Assembly: GCA_030762175.1 (NCBI GenBank)
Contig: CM060833.1
Span: forward strand, 4,288,501-4,352,500
DNA: 64,000 bases
Source of the DNA: Metallyticus violacea
Taxonomy: Eukaryota; Arthropoda; Insecta; Mantodea; Metallyticidae
Direction: 5' to 3'
The notes beneath the pieces were generated by a model. That model did not search any database and was not told the origin of the DNA. It saw only the letters and a program-made list of their open reading frames with translations. Both the position numbers and the translations under genes were made by a program. Below are positions 42,701-57,700 of the stretch, one piece after another (position 1 is the stretch's first letter; each line of letters begins with the position of its first letter).

Positions 42701-45700
42701 TATCAACATCCCATTGACTGAAACCGAGTACAAAATGGAACACCAACATATAATGAAGACGGCTATAACTAATGGTTTCAACACAGACTCAATAACAAAA
42801 ATCATCAAAAAAGCTAAAAGACAAAAATCGATTAAGGAAGTCTCCACACTTAAAAACACCCAAGACAGATATAAATTCAAAAGTTTCACATACCACCCAA
42901 CTCACCACAACAAATTTAAGAAGATATTCAAAGAGCATGGAATTATGTTAGCCCCAAAGAACAAATACAATATAAAAAATTTATTAGACTGCACAATGAA
43001 AGATACCATTCCCACAGAACAAAAATCAGGAATATATGAGATTAAATGTGCAGATTGTGAACAGAGCTACATTGGGAAAACGAAAAGAAATTTAGAAATT
43101 CGAAGAAAAGAACATTTTAGGAACATTAGATTGAAACAGATAGACAAATCAGCAATAGCAGCACATTTTTGGAACAAAAACCATGAAATAAAACCAGAAA
43201 TTAAATTACTGAAACAACTTCGCAAACCAATAGAACTATCCACATGGGAGAGAATTTTCATTTTAAAAAATAAGAACAACTTAATGAATTTTGATTTTCC
43301 GCCGCTGGATGAACTCAGCAAGTTTCTATTAGAGCCACGAGATACCACCACAGGGGCGAACGGGCGTCCATCCCCCGTTTCGAACAACGGCACTCAGTCA
43401 ACAGCAGCCGATGATGGGAGGGACCTCTCCCGAAACTAGTCCAAAGTTTTAAATAAGTAAGTGGAGTTAGTGTTAACAACTGGAAAATGAGTTTGTGTTT
43501 TAATGATGATTATTAACCATGTCAGTAATGCAATTAAAATATGACTGACACTGACTTTTCAAATTCATAATTTAGTCCACATCTTAGTTTATGCTATTTT
43601 TTAAGGTTTTAGGTACATTCCCAAAATTCCTTTCTTGTTTTGTTCTCTTTTAACATAATTTCTTTTAACACCCTTTTATAATTTTTGCCTGTAATGAAAA
43701 TGTGATTTCAAAAATATATAAATAACAATGAAATGAACTAATAAAATAAATTTCAGTAGAGTCAAACAGGGAAGCTCAATTCTCCTTCCATCTCTCGACT
43801 GAAATGTTCGGACATAGCCATATGCATGTAAACATACCAATATATCTCAAAGCGGAATATCTCACTTGAATATTGACAAATATAATAAAATATTTAAATG
43901 GTCATTATTTCTGAGAAAAAATGTAGTAGGAATAGTAATAATAGTTCATGCAGTTGATTGAAACATATGAGTTCCAAAGTACAATTTTACTTAAACATAT
44001 GAGTTTATTACCAAGGAGTGGACAAAACCTAATTCCAAGTGGCTATTCCTCCATCTTGTTCTTATACACCATTACTGTAACTTAATACTAATACATTACA
44101 TATTTCTTGGAACAAAAAGGAACTCCATACTTTAAAAGGATTTGTATTGATATACTTATAATGTATTAGGCCATACTTTAGTGCAATAGGCTCCTTATAT
44201 TCTATCTTTAATGTTCTATTGTTTCACAGCAATATGACATTACTGGTGACAGCTACAGAAACTACATTATAAAAATGCAAGTTTCCATCTGTTGATAAGT
44301 TCTGAACTTCACTACGAAATGGAAAGTAATCAAAAGGTTACATTCTCGCTGGGAAACATAAACTTTCTGATAATCCAACAGTCGTTTAACAGCTGATAAT
44401 GTGATAACTGTTCCACAAAACATATCCTGAATAAATCTAATGTATGTGAAACCATAAACAGTGTTCTAAATATTTCAACTCAGAAGAGATTATTAATGAT
44501 TGACCTGCTTATTGATTCTACAGAATGCACTTTTTATCAAGTGTCAGGAGATAACTTTGAAAACAAATAGAAGTGGTGTATTAGATTTTTTAATGATCTG
44601 GAAAATTAAAATGCTGAATATTTGTTATGTAAAATAATTTTATATTAAAAACTATATTTAGTTAAGAGCTTACCTGTCCAGTAAATATATGGCTCAAATA
44701 AAAATCCACATTTGATGCATATAGACTGTTTCTTGGTCTAGGTCGAAAACTTGCATCTTCTAATTCCACAGTTGTTTTTGGCAGTGGAGTTACTGTTCAA
44801 ACAAAATCAAACAAATAACAATATAACATGGAAAACATTTTATGATACAGTCGAACTACACACTCTTATGCTTCACTTACTTGTTATTATTGTAGACCGG
44901 TTTCGAGAACAACCTGTTCTCCAAACCAGTCTACAATAATGACAAGTAAGTGAAGCATAAGAGTGGAGAACAGGTTGTTCTCGAAACCTAATAACAAGTA
45001 AGTGAAGCATAAGAGTGTGTAGTTCTACTGTATCATAAAATGTTTTCAATTATATGATTGGCTTCACTGTGAATGTTCCAATTAACATTTTAGTTAATAA
45101 AACACGGGTTATTTTTATTTATTTTCAAAATTGAAGGAAACTATTTGAGGAACAATTTGAGAGCAACAATGCTGTTATTGTACCAGTTTAGGTATTATTC
45201 TATGATTGGGTCACCTAATTTTTTTAAGAAAGGTTTTTCTATGCTAGAAGAAGGTGGAATAAATATTTTTAAGAGCAAGGTGAATATACTGAAAAATAAT
45301 TGTTTCATATATTAGGGGCAATAAATACTACACAATCCACAAAGTCTACCAATTACTCAAACTAGGAAGATTTTTGTTTCAAAGTTGCAAACTTTGCAAT
45401 GGTGAATGTATACCTATAATCATCTTTTACTAATTAAGAATAATTTAAATGCAATCATATACTCACTTGGATTTAGTTCCAAACTTTTTTCTTCTAAAAA
45501 ACCAGAACCAAACTCGATTGTAGAATTGTCTACTGGCTCATAAAACCGATATAGAAGTTGGGGAATCACTACAAAGCCAAAACTGAAACATAAAAAAATG
45601 TTATATGCTAAAATTACAGCATTAATGTTAAGAACGATTGTAAAATTACAGGGACAATAACTTATAACAAGAATAACCCATAATTATTATTATGAGGGAA

Positions 45701-48700
45701 AGTAAAAAATTATAGAAATTTGTGGGAAAGAAAGGATTGGCATGGTTTACAACAGGAGTAATATGCCTAAGAGGAATAAGGAATGGATATATTAAGGGGA
45801 TGTGTATGAAGATGCAGATAGTACCTCTACTCTGTATTATATTTTGGAATGCAAAAAAATAAGTTTTGAAGGGAACAGTTTCTTTTACAAAAGTGGGAAA
45901 ACCTATTGAATGAAATAAGATGCAGAAGGATTTTAAATTTAAGAGAAGATAAAAAATAAAAAAAGGATTTGGAAAATATATCTAGGTGATATAAAAATGC
46001 CTATGGAAGGTGGGCAATATAAAGGGAATTACAATGTTGGCAATGTTACTATTTAGGATTAAATTTGTACTCACATTATACGAGGGGCATTCAAGTTTTG
46101 CAAGTGTCATACTGAAGTCAAAACTAAGGACTGAATTTGAAAACTTATTCTCACAATCCTTCAAAATACTCTCCATCTCTCTCCACACAAAGTAGTAGAC
46201 AGCACAACCACTTGTCAAAAGTACTACTGTCAAGCAACTGGATTTTGGCGACTTTCAGTTTCCTCAAATATGCAGCTGTTCTGTGAGGAAGTTACTGTCT
46301 TTGGACGCCGCCACCACAACTCCAAAGGATCCAAAATACACATATCATAATATTCTCCATTTAATGTTCATTCCTACTGGCATACAGTCAGCTACTAATT
46401 GTACCGCCATGGGTGGCCGAGGTCGTTCAGGTGCAGATTCTTGAGTGGGAGGTCTGGGTTTGAATCCCACTTGGGCCATTCTCTCTGACTGAGGTTTTTT
46501 CCAGATTTTCCTCAGTCCTCATATATGGCAAATGCCAGGGAGGTACCCTAAACTTAGGCCTGGAACATTTCCTTCTTTAAAAATTCCTTCCACAATATAT
46601 AATTTTATCTCATATATCATCAGTGTCACCACCTGTGGTGCCTCAGTAGTAAAAACAGTAGTTAAATACCATTCAAAAAAAAAAAAAACTCTAATGGTCC
46701 TTTGTAACTGAAGAAAACAGTGAAAATTTGCTTCTGAGAACAAAAATCTTGTCAAAGAACAATTGATCTTGGATCATTCTCATTTATCCACACTCAGTTC
46801 TGAGCTTTATTTGCGGTGGTATATGATACTAACTTCTATGCTTAACATTTCAACAGTAATATGTTGATTTTCCTTTACCAAGTTCCTCACTCTTTTAATT
46901 GTTTTCTAGTTCACAACTTTCCAAGGCTAGCCATAGTGAGGGGTTGTCTTTCAAAGTCTCTCACCCTTCTTCAAATAATCGAATCCATTTTGCAATAGTA
47001 TCAAATGAACACACTTGATCACCATTAACAGCTACCAAGCCCTCGTGGATTTTTTCACTATTTCACCTAGGTTTTAGGATGTGAAAATGTAAAATCTGAA
47101 GTTTGTTCATAATTTTTCACCAGCTATTGACAGAGAAGTGAACTCAACAGAATGTGTGACAGTTAATTATGCATATTTTGATAGCTTAAAGTCCATTGTT
47201 GCCAGCTACATTAGTTACATTTTTGTCCAACAATGGACAGGCTGGTTACAAAAAATTTTGAATGCCCCTTGTATACTCAAGCTGGCATTTATTATAATGG
47301 GGTACGGAAGAAATGCAACTGCATACATTTAGAGTTATAAAAATATAAATGATGGTAATATTAATAAATTTACATACATTTTATAATCCAAATTAACATT
47401 ACTAGGTGATAAAGTATGGGAGAATCTTAGTTTTGGAAGTATGTAGAGTTATTAAGATACTTTTATGATGGTGCCTTTGGTTGGAATCAGAGCCTGATCT
47501 CCTGGATATTTCAGTAGGCAAATACTGATGAACCAGGGATTAGGGGTCTGAGGCAATCAAATTAGATGCTCTTTATCTCAGATCATCAGCATCCCATTCA
47601 ACTGAGGGCGTGAAATGGCTGACAAATTTTGCTCAGAGGCCTCTTCTTTCAGGCTTGAGGTTCTTTATCGTGCCATAAATGTACGACATGGGACCCATGG
47701 CTGTACTTCCCTTCTGAAGGAAGCCATACTTATGAATTTTACACCCATAAAATCCATCAATCCTGGCCGGGATCAAACCTCTGATCTTGGGTTTAGGAGG
47801 CAAGCATGGTTACCACTACAACATCATGACCGACAAATTAGATAATTGTGTATTTAATTGTTTAAAATAAAATAAATGATAATAGTCTTTGGTGCTTTAT
47901 GAATTAAGAATTTATGTCATTTTAATTGTAATGTTTGTTTGAAATAAAATTCATTCATCCATACCTGATGCAGAAGACAAATACATTTAGTAGGAAAAGC
48001 CATCGTAGAAATCTGAAGTAAGTTGCAACACCACTGCCAAAATGCCCTTCAATAGTCTTCACACTACTGTACCAGAGTTCAAAACTGTAAACAAGGTCCT
48101 TTACTGCCATGTTAAACTGGAAATAACAGATACTGTATAGTAAACAATGTTAACGTTAAGATTATTTGAATAAAAGCATGTGATATATGTTGTACTAAAC
48201 ACTCGTATTGCTTCACTTACTTGTGTAATATTTGGAACCGGTTTCAAAGACCTTCGTCTTCATCTTCGGCCAAGGGTTCGACTGGTTGGAGAATGCAACG
48301 GCTCTGTAGAGATGAAGCACCGTCCTGGTGGTGTTTTTATGTACTTAAAATTGGTGTTTTCTACCTTTGATGAACTTTGATATTCCAAAGGTAGAAAACA
48401 CCAATTTTAAATATATAAAAACATCACCAGGACAGTGCTTCATCTCTACAGAGTCGTTGGATTTTCCAACCAGTCATACCCTTGGCCGAAGATGAAGACA
48501 AATGTCTTCGAAACTGTTTCCAAATATTACACAAGTAAGTGAAGCAATACGAGTGTTTAGTACAACATATATCACATGCTTTTATTCATATGGCTTGGCT
48601 TCACTGTGTTAGTTCCATATATTTTTTAAAAAAACAAGTTTCTTTTTTAAAAAATGTTTTAATTCAGTTAAGATTATTGTATGACTGAATTGAACTACAC

Positions 48701-51700
48701 ACTCTTATTGGCTTCACTTACTTGACATGTTTAGCAGACCATCATTTCATCCTCAGCTCAATGTTGATTGCAAGTCAACTAATGAGCCGACAGATACCTG
48801 AGGATGTGAAGGATAGTCTGCAAAAAATGTTTTAAATATAAACAAGTGGAGTCAATAAGAATGTGTGGTTCAATTCCAGATACAATAATCTCCATTATAT
48901 GATTTTCTTTACTTCACAAATTGCAATTAGCACTTCAAAATGTTACTGTTATTCAAAATTATATTTTAAACATAGGATGCATTTAATCTTAATTTAATTC
49001 TATAATCTAGAGCAAGAATGGCAAATACTCAGTCAAACTAGAGGTTTGCAGCCTGTATTGCCTAATTTCTAAGTGGCAGACAGCAATTCACAGACCTTTT
49101 AACATAATGGAATCACTCAATAATGCACTGTAATCTTTTGCTGCTGTGCTCTGCAAGCCTAGCATATCAAATCAAAAACACTCGAGGAGGAACATTTTAA
49201 ACTTGTGTTTGGAAAAGATGTAGCATAATCTAAATGACTTCTAGCATCATTTTGTGGCTGTAGATGAAACTTGGATACACCACTAGTCCCTGGAGACAAA
49301 ATGCAGTATAAACAGTGGGTTGGCAAAGGTGAAAGTGCACCGAAAAAAGTAAAGCCACTTTTGTAGGCTAGAAAAGTGATCACATCTTTTTTGGGGGGAC
49401 TCTCAGGGATATCATCATAATTGATTATTTGGAAAAAGGTAAAACAGTTGCTAGTTATTATTATGCAACCATTTATATACTTAGTTGAAGCAGAAGCAAT
49501 CAAGATTGGCAAGCTTTCTCCTTCACCAGTACAATGTGCCTGTTCATATGTCAGCCAATGAGATAGCAAGTGCATGAACAGGCTATGAAATAGTTCTCCA
49601 TCCACCCAATTGCCCATAGAACATTTTTCTCCTTCCTAACCTCATAAATTGACTTGGGGAAGATATTTTCATGACATAAAGAGGTTATTTATGTTGTAAG
49701 CAAGTATTATGCACAGTTTCAAAGACTTTTTTTTTTCTGAGGAGATAAAAAAATTGGAATCTCAATGGACCAAAATTTACTGAGCTCAAAGGAAATTATG
49801 CTGATACATAACTTTTTAGTTTTTGCGTAAAAATGTTATTTAGTATGTTTTTTTTACCAGATTTATCACTCCACCCTTGTATACCACTATTGAAACTTTG
49901 CAAAATCCAAACTTTTTTATTAACACTGTTTAATGAATCACAGGCAGTGGATACTGATGATACATGAGATAAAATGAAAAATTGAACTTTTTTTTTTCTT
50001 TCTTTTTTAAAGGAGGCATTTTACACCTAGCTTTAGGTACCTCCCTGGCATTTGCATTTACAAAGACTCAGGAAAGGCTGGAAAAACCCTCAGTTAGGGA
50101 GGACAGTCTCATTAGGAATGGAACTCCAGACCTGCTGCCCACAAGTTCATGCCTTAACGACCTCATTCACCCTTGGTAATATAAAAAATGTTATTACTGC
50201 TGTTAGTACTTGAGGTTTAACAACAAAGTCTGATTTTTTTAACTTCAAAATTCATAGAAAGGATTATTTACTTTGAACGATTATATGCAATTTAAAACTC
50301 CATAGGCATTCTTATTTAGCTAAATGGTTCTTGACTCAAAATATAAAAGCCTAACTTGCATAATTGGTTAAATATCACTCAAATTTCACTACTTTCCAAC
50401 ACTAACAGTCACATGTTTTCAAAGCCCTTGCCTTCATTCTCAGCTAGGATACATTGTCAAATTTCCCATGTAGTCTCCAGATGTCACTGTGTAGCCTTTC
50501 ACACACTTTGAGACAAGTTCTGTTTTGAAAGCTCAAAATTAACCAGCTTGTCTTTATTCTTGTATATAAATAAATTTTCCAAACTGTGAGGTCTATTGGC
50601 TTCTGTATTGCTTTTAGGAGTTTTGGTTCTTTTTGGAATTCATGGTGTTCAGACCAAAAATGATGTGCTATTGCTAATTTTTCCATGTGTTCATATTTGA
50701 CATTTCTCATGTGCTCTTTAAAATGAGCTGTAATATTTATTTTGGTTTTGCCTATGTTTAAGAGTGAATCAAATATAAACGAGACCTTTAAAATTTTTTT
50801 ATTTGCCGTTACAAAATAAACAAGTACATATCACTTTTCTACATAATCTTTGTTTGAGAAATGCACTTAGCCCAGCATATTTGGAGCTTGTCCATGGCCT
50901 CATCAAAAAAAAAGGGGGGAGAGGGGTTGTGTCATCAGCCAATTAAGCACGAAGCTTCTACACCCCTATTATCCTTAAACCATTTGCCTCCTAGTGCTTA
51001 AGTGGCCCGAAGAGATGAAAATAATCTCACTTAAAAGGGAAATATGCCATGTTGATGGTATAATACTTGTGCAAAAAATAAATATGCAAAATGCCATACT
51101 GTTCAAAGAGTACAGTCACTAGCATCTTACCAGTTGACAGCCAAGTCTTGGCTTTTACTGATACTTCATTACCCTTCAGGCGCCACCCCATACTGGCTTG
51201 CTTTTTAGGCGAGTAGTGATGCACCCAAGCTTTGTCACAGATGATGATGTGATTCAAAAATGCATCCCCTTCTTCTGCAAATCTTGCCGAGAGGCTTCCA
51301 CAGACATGCAAATGTTTCAACTTCTGTTCTGGAGTCAAAAGTCAAAGAACCCACTGGGCACAACTTTATAGAGGCCTAGATTCTTTGTGATGAAGGCTTG
51401 ACGCCTTCCATAAGTTATTCCAACCTGAGAAGCAATTTTGGAAATCATCAAATATTGGTCATCTTTAAGGTCATGGAATAGTAGGAATGCTGTCTGTGGA
51501 CAATGATCTTTGGCTCTCATTTTCAACCTGATCATGACTTTCATTGAACTCCTTAAGCCTAGAAAACACATGAGGACATGACAGTGTTTGATCACCAAAC
51601 TGTGCCATCCACCTCTGCAAAATTTTTACTGGTTTCATGCCTTCATAAATAAGACATTTAATTATGATGCATTGCACAGTCTAGGGGTCAGCCTGTCTCT

Positions 51701-54700
51701 GTCATTGTGAGCAATGCTAATGAATGGGTCTGAGCAGGCCAACTGCCCACCCTCCCCACTCCTGACATACTCAACCCATGTAAATGCAGGCCTGCTCTGT
51801 TCAATATTTTCAGACAAAAAATCTTGTTCAGATTTGATCCACCCTTGTATTTCTTGTTGCAGTCATTTCAACTGACTTCATATATGCCTGCTTGTTTACA
51901 GTGGGGAATACAATCCTTTATATTGATGTTTACGAGATTCTTTAACTTAATTATAATGTTATAAAAATGTTTGATATGTCCAAGGCTTTCAAAGCCAAAT
52001 GAACTTATCTCCAAGTTTGTAGAAGGCTACAGAATGATATCTGCAGACTACACAGGGAAAATGGTAATGAAATCATGTTAAGGATGTAGGCTATGGTCTT
52101 CAAAACATGTCCAAGTAAGTGTTTGGAAAGTGAAATTTTGAGTAATATTTAGCCAAATATACAGGTTAGTGTTACATTTCACTGTGAAAATTCCCACAAA
52201 TTAAAAACTATAAAAATAGTCTACTTTAACCACATCTTGCAAACGGCAGTTTAGCTTACCTTGGTGAAGGACATGCTGATTTTATATTTGAATCTCTTCC
52301 ATATGCTGATTGGATGATGCCTAGACCTTAAAGTTACAGACTTCACCAACTTCTTTTTGATAGTTCGTTTCATTGTCAATAACTCTGGCAGCTCCCTTAA
52401 TGTCTCTCTGAGAAAATAAAATGAACATCATCTATCATAATTGAGCAAAAGTGTTTTAATTGCTTTGCCTTATTTTTCTATGCAGATACTTCAATTCGCA
52501 TCAACTGGCTGACAATCATCTTATGACCAGAGAACGAATTTTAAAATGCAAAATTATGGCTAGAAAGGGAAAAGAAAGGTTCTGAAAATTTATACAAAAA
52601 GATTCAAAAAAGGTACTGATAAAATGCCTCTATTCAGGTTTGTCAACACTGTAGCAAATAAAATACAGTAATCAATATTTAGGAAGTAAACATGGCATTT
52701 ACTGGGTTTCAACCAATTTGTTTTACTGGATTATGTACAACATTTCTGTTTTCATATATAAATTGCTGCTGCTTTGAGCTTAGGGGATCCTTATATATAG
52801 CAACTCTTTGCCCAACATGAAGCATATTAAAAAGAGAGATCAATGGAAGTAGCAAAGGCTTCCAAGTCTGGATTGTTCCTGTTGTCAACTTCTTCCATTG
52901 TTCCTCCTCCTCCACCTCCTTCATACCTTCTTCTTCTAACTGTGAATTACATGAGGCAAATATCTGTAGCCATGCATTGCAAAAAGTTTCAATTCTACAT
53001 CTTTGTCACTAAGAAATTGTTCGGCACGCTTAATGGTTATTGTATCCATTGAATCTAAGGCAGCAGTTTCCAAACTTTTTGTACATAAAAACTATTCCGC
53101 ATGCATAGTGTTTTGACTCTCAGCGGCTGGGCATGTCGCAGCTCTCCAAGAACGTACTTTAACTTCCTTTCTAAAATTATGTATAACATCTTACCTCATA
53201 GAAGATGCTGGAAAGGTCATTCCCCTTTGGCTAAACAGACATTGTATCAGGTATTTGATTTCATTTGTGATATTTTCCTTTAGTTCCTCCATTGCATGAG
53301 AGTTTGTTTTATAAATGCTGTCCTTCAGGCAAATCCATGGTAAAAATTACACATTATTAAATATGGTAAGCAAGAGGGCCATACACCAGTACCAATCACT
53401 ATATCTTCAAACACCTCCTTAATTTTATTCATGGACTACGCTCTGTATGAGCAGTAGCAGAATCCTATTGAAACCATTTATATGATTTCTCTTCTTTTGT
53501 AAGCTACTGAAAAAATGCGGTGAAAACGTTCCCTCTGTACTTTTCTGCATCTTTTGTCATTGCATAAAAAAACCAATCGATAATATGCCTTGCGCTAACA
53601 GCACATCAAACTACAACTTTCCTATCATAAACAGGGGCTTTTGGCACATCAATAATGTATGTTTTGATTGTTCACATGGACATTTAGGTAAAATCGGGCC
53701 TTGTCTGGAAAGAACAGAAGCATTAGGTCCATTAAACCATCATTCACAGATAAAAAAAAAAAAAAACTCTTAAATAACACTCTTGTTACTAGATTGCCTT
53801 GTTTTAAACAATGGGCACATGCATACTTGTACAGTCTGAGGTTTAATAGTTTTGCTACTTTATGTGCAGAACCCTCTGAAACCCCCACTTGTGCTAATTT
53901 TGTGAGTGACTTTGTTGGAGAACGTTCAAGGTTTACACCAATTTCATCGAACTTATCCTCTGTTTCTACATTTCTGCCTGTGTTTTTTGTTGTGTACTGA
54001 TCCAGTGCCAATGACTTATTTTGCAATATTGTGCATTGCTTTTTATGAGAAAGACAATTGACCAGGAAAGTGCAAAAGAAATTTTGCATGAACGTGATGA
54101 GCTGACTCATATTCTTGGTAACATTTATAAAGAAAATGCGCTTGCTCACTACAGTGAGCAGTCCCATCTCAACTACAGCAATGCTTCAAAGCAATATTCA
54201 AGAATAGGAAGAGAGACATGCAGGGGGAAGAGTGGAGAGTGCCACTTGCAGCAGACAGAATTCAAAATACCAAGATGCCAGATATTTTTTACTTTAAAGG
54301 TCTGTATATTTTGAAATGCTTTAAATCCATGTAATAAATGATAATACTGAAACCCTCAGACTTACATGCGCAATTGTTCTGAAACTGGATTATCCTCCAT
54401 CAGCACCTTATCCTTTTCCATCTCACTGACGATGTGGTCAACCTGGTCCTCAGTGGTGCCAGGAACTGCGTCTCCCAGAGATAACAGTGGCATATTCATG
54501 GTTGTCTCCCCACCAATAGATACAGTTTCTAGAACAGAAATAAGTCACAATTTTTCATATGATGATGCTTAATGGTAAATGTATTTACATAAAATAATGA
54601 TGGCAAATATAATTCTTGAACTGTCTATAACAAAACTCCAACTTTTTGCAACAGGTAGCTAAACATACAATTATAGTAGGGGAGAAATTAATTTAGACAC

Positions 54701-57700
54701 AGCTGTAGTTCAGGGTTCTTACATGTGGTCTACAAAGGCCTTCCATGATGTCCATGAAGCATTAGAGATCATTAACAGTATTTATTCTTGAATGTATATC
54801 TATAAGCAACGAAGTATGAGATAGGAAACATTTAAAAATGCACATTTATTGAGGTAAAGTAAATATGGATCAAATTGAAGCAACTATTAGATATTTTCAA
54901 ATACTCAGCACAAACATACATACATTTTTGGAAGAATGATCAACTTTTTATAATGCATATAATCTTAAAAATATTAATTCAATTTGGAATTAAACAAAGT
55001 GAAATACCCATTAATAATCTCTTCTGTGTTGGATATTTAGAACACTCTTTATGGTTTCACTTACATGAGATTTACTCGGGACAATGTTTTGTGGAACTTT
55101 TGTCCACAAACCATAAGAGTGTTCTAAAGAGCATAATATCTTGCACTAAAATTTAACTTTAAAATACTCTGTTAGCTTAATTTGCAATGTACACCTGGTA
55201 CTAGTTTCATTGTTGTCACGTCTGGTTTCTGCCCTGCAAGAACATGATTTTGACACATGACAAATAATGAGTGCTCTGAAATTCTGCTTTCATCTCAACA
55301 AATGTTCAGCTGAGGCCTATAGAGAGTTTGTTCCTCTCTATAACAAGTGCGAAAATGGTTTAAAATGTAAAGTAGGGGAAACAATTTCAAAGGAAGGGGT
55401 CTTGGCACTACACTTGACTCTAATGGAAGAAAACATTAACGATGTTGCAGTCATTGTGAGAGAGGATCATTGAATAACATTAAGAACACTTAAAGAAATT
55501 CTGAAAATTTCACTGCATGCTACCCACACTTTTGTAACTAAAAAGTTGCACAGAGATATATTTGTGCAAGGTGAATTCCAAAACTACTGATTCCTGAACA
55601 AAAGAACAATAGCATGTAGGTTTCACACGCAGTTGAAAATGATGGTACAGGAAGATGAAGATTTTCTTTCAAAGGTAATCCATGTTGACAAAACTTTGCC
55701 ACATCATTTTGATCCTGAGAGCAAACAGCAAAGCTCTGAGTGGTCACAACACCAAAAAATACAAAAGTGTAGACTATGGTCATCTATTTTTCGATATTCA
55801 AGAAATGGTTTGCCAGCATGTCACACCTGCAAACACATCTGTAACTTCTGAAAATTCTCCAAGACCATATTACATGCAACAAGCACCATGATAATGCACG
55901 GCTTCACATAGCAAATGTTGTTGCTGAATATCTCACAAAAATCAATGTGAAGTGTGTTCCTCACCTTTCCTATAATATAGATTTAGCCCTATATGACATT
56001 TCCCTTTTTCCCAAATTAAAAAACACCTTTGTGGAAAGCATTTTTCATCTTCAGAAGCAGTGATGAAGGCTGAGAAGGTGATAATGGTTTACAGCATGTC
56101 TTTAAAGACTGCATAAATGTTGTGACAGGTGCACTATATTTTATAGGGTCTACTTTCAGAAAGATCGTCCAAAATATAAGGCATGTTGCCAAAAAAAATT
56201 ATGATCATTCTTTATTTAACAGCCCTTTTTAGCCCTTTTGCTAGTATAGTGATTTTGCTACTTATTTTATAGCCCATAGCTACACAAATACAACTTTCTG
56301 GATTGTTAACATATAATTGCTATTGCATTTAGCTATGCTATATTGAAGCAATCGTATAATATTGCAATTTTTTTATGAGGAAATCACTCAAATTTCACTA
56401 TGTTCCACTTACTTGGACAGTTTCAAGGGCTGTTACATTCATCATTAGCATGGTTCCACTGTCAGCTTCCCAGCAGGGTATTGTTTCTGAATATATCTTT
56501 CATTGGTGTTAATTCTATGGGTTTTGAAGAGCTTGGTTAATTTTGGAATTCATGGTTTTTTTTTCCCCTCCATGTATTTATATTTTACATTTCTGTGTTC
56601 CTTAAACTGTAGGGTAAAGCTTCTTTTCATTTTGCATATATATTTCATACTGCAGTCTTTACAACTGAATTTATAAATGGCTGATTGTTTCCCTGGCAAA
56701 ATTTTGTATTTTATTTCTTAGAAACAAAAGAGTTGATGCTTTTCCATATATATGCAAATGTTGGTACTATTATGTAGATGTTTTTGCAACAGTAAATGAA
56801 AAATGGAAAGAGAATGCAATAGAGTTACTCAACCTAAAAGACACCATCTTCAAATTCACAATGGAAATAACAAAGCAACAAGCTTCTTTCCTTCCTGAAT
56901 ATAAAAATTATAAAAAATATCAATATACCGGAATTTGGCATATTCAGAAAAGATACCCTACAGATAATTATATAAAAAAACACAGCCATAGTCCAAAACA
57001 ACATAAACTCACAAAAATCAACAGTCACATTCAGATTAATAAACCTACCAAAAAAAGGATACAAATCTGAGTGCCAAAAATCATAGATATGGCATAGAAA
57101 AATGGCTACACGATAGATATGACAAACAAGAAAATAGAAAAATTAAAAAAACAGAACAAATAAAAGGCCACGACACTAACTGACCCAGAAGATTTTATAG
57201 ATGCAAACATTATTTTGGATCCAGTAAACAAAATCCATAAAAAATTCATCTATGTTGAACTTTAGCATGGCTGAAGATGGGAACAAAATGTTCTCGAAAC
57301 CGGTTCCATACATTCATGAAAAGTAAGTGAAGCTTTAAGAGTGTGTAGTTCAACTGAATCATACAATGATATCCATTAATATGATTGGCTTCACTGTGCA
57401 AGTTCCAATTTACATTTAAGTAAAATCCATAAAATTGATATTATTGTATGACTAATTTGAACTACACACTCTTAATGCTTCACTTGCCCCCCCCCCCCCC
57501 TCTACATTGGAAAAACAAAGAGAAACAAAGACACACGGTTAAAGGAAAATTTCAGGAGCATAAAGTACAAACAAATAGAGAAATTAGCAATAGCATATCA
57601 TTTTTGGACAGAAAATCATGACATAGTGAATAAAGCAAAATTATTAAAATCAGTACAAGAACCTACAGAGCTAGCAACTTGGAAGAAAATCTATATCTAC

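Larger units (their letters stand above)
41338..43490 (+). mobile_element. Young PLE as near-perfect inverted repeat (PLE-b)
   Basis: Two 3'-anchored PLE copies head to head: minus 41392-42425 and plus 42449-43482, separated by 23 bp. The left border has GTACTTACGAAGCTGTAGAC. Only a handful of differences separate the arms. Both copies begin at the same point in the RT, downstream of YVDD, so neither can make RT. Confidence 0.95.

Noticed and set aside
49159..49617. 152-codon minus-strand frame
   Set aside because: The plus strand carries mariner motifs in order, and the minus frame has no resemblance to any family.
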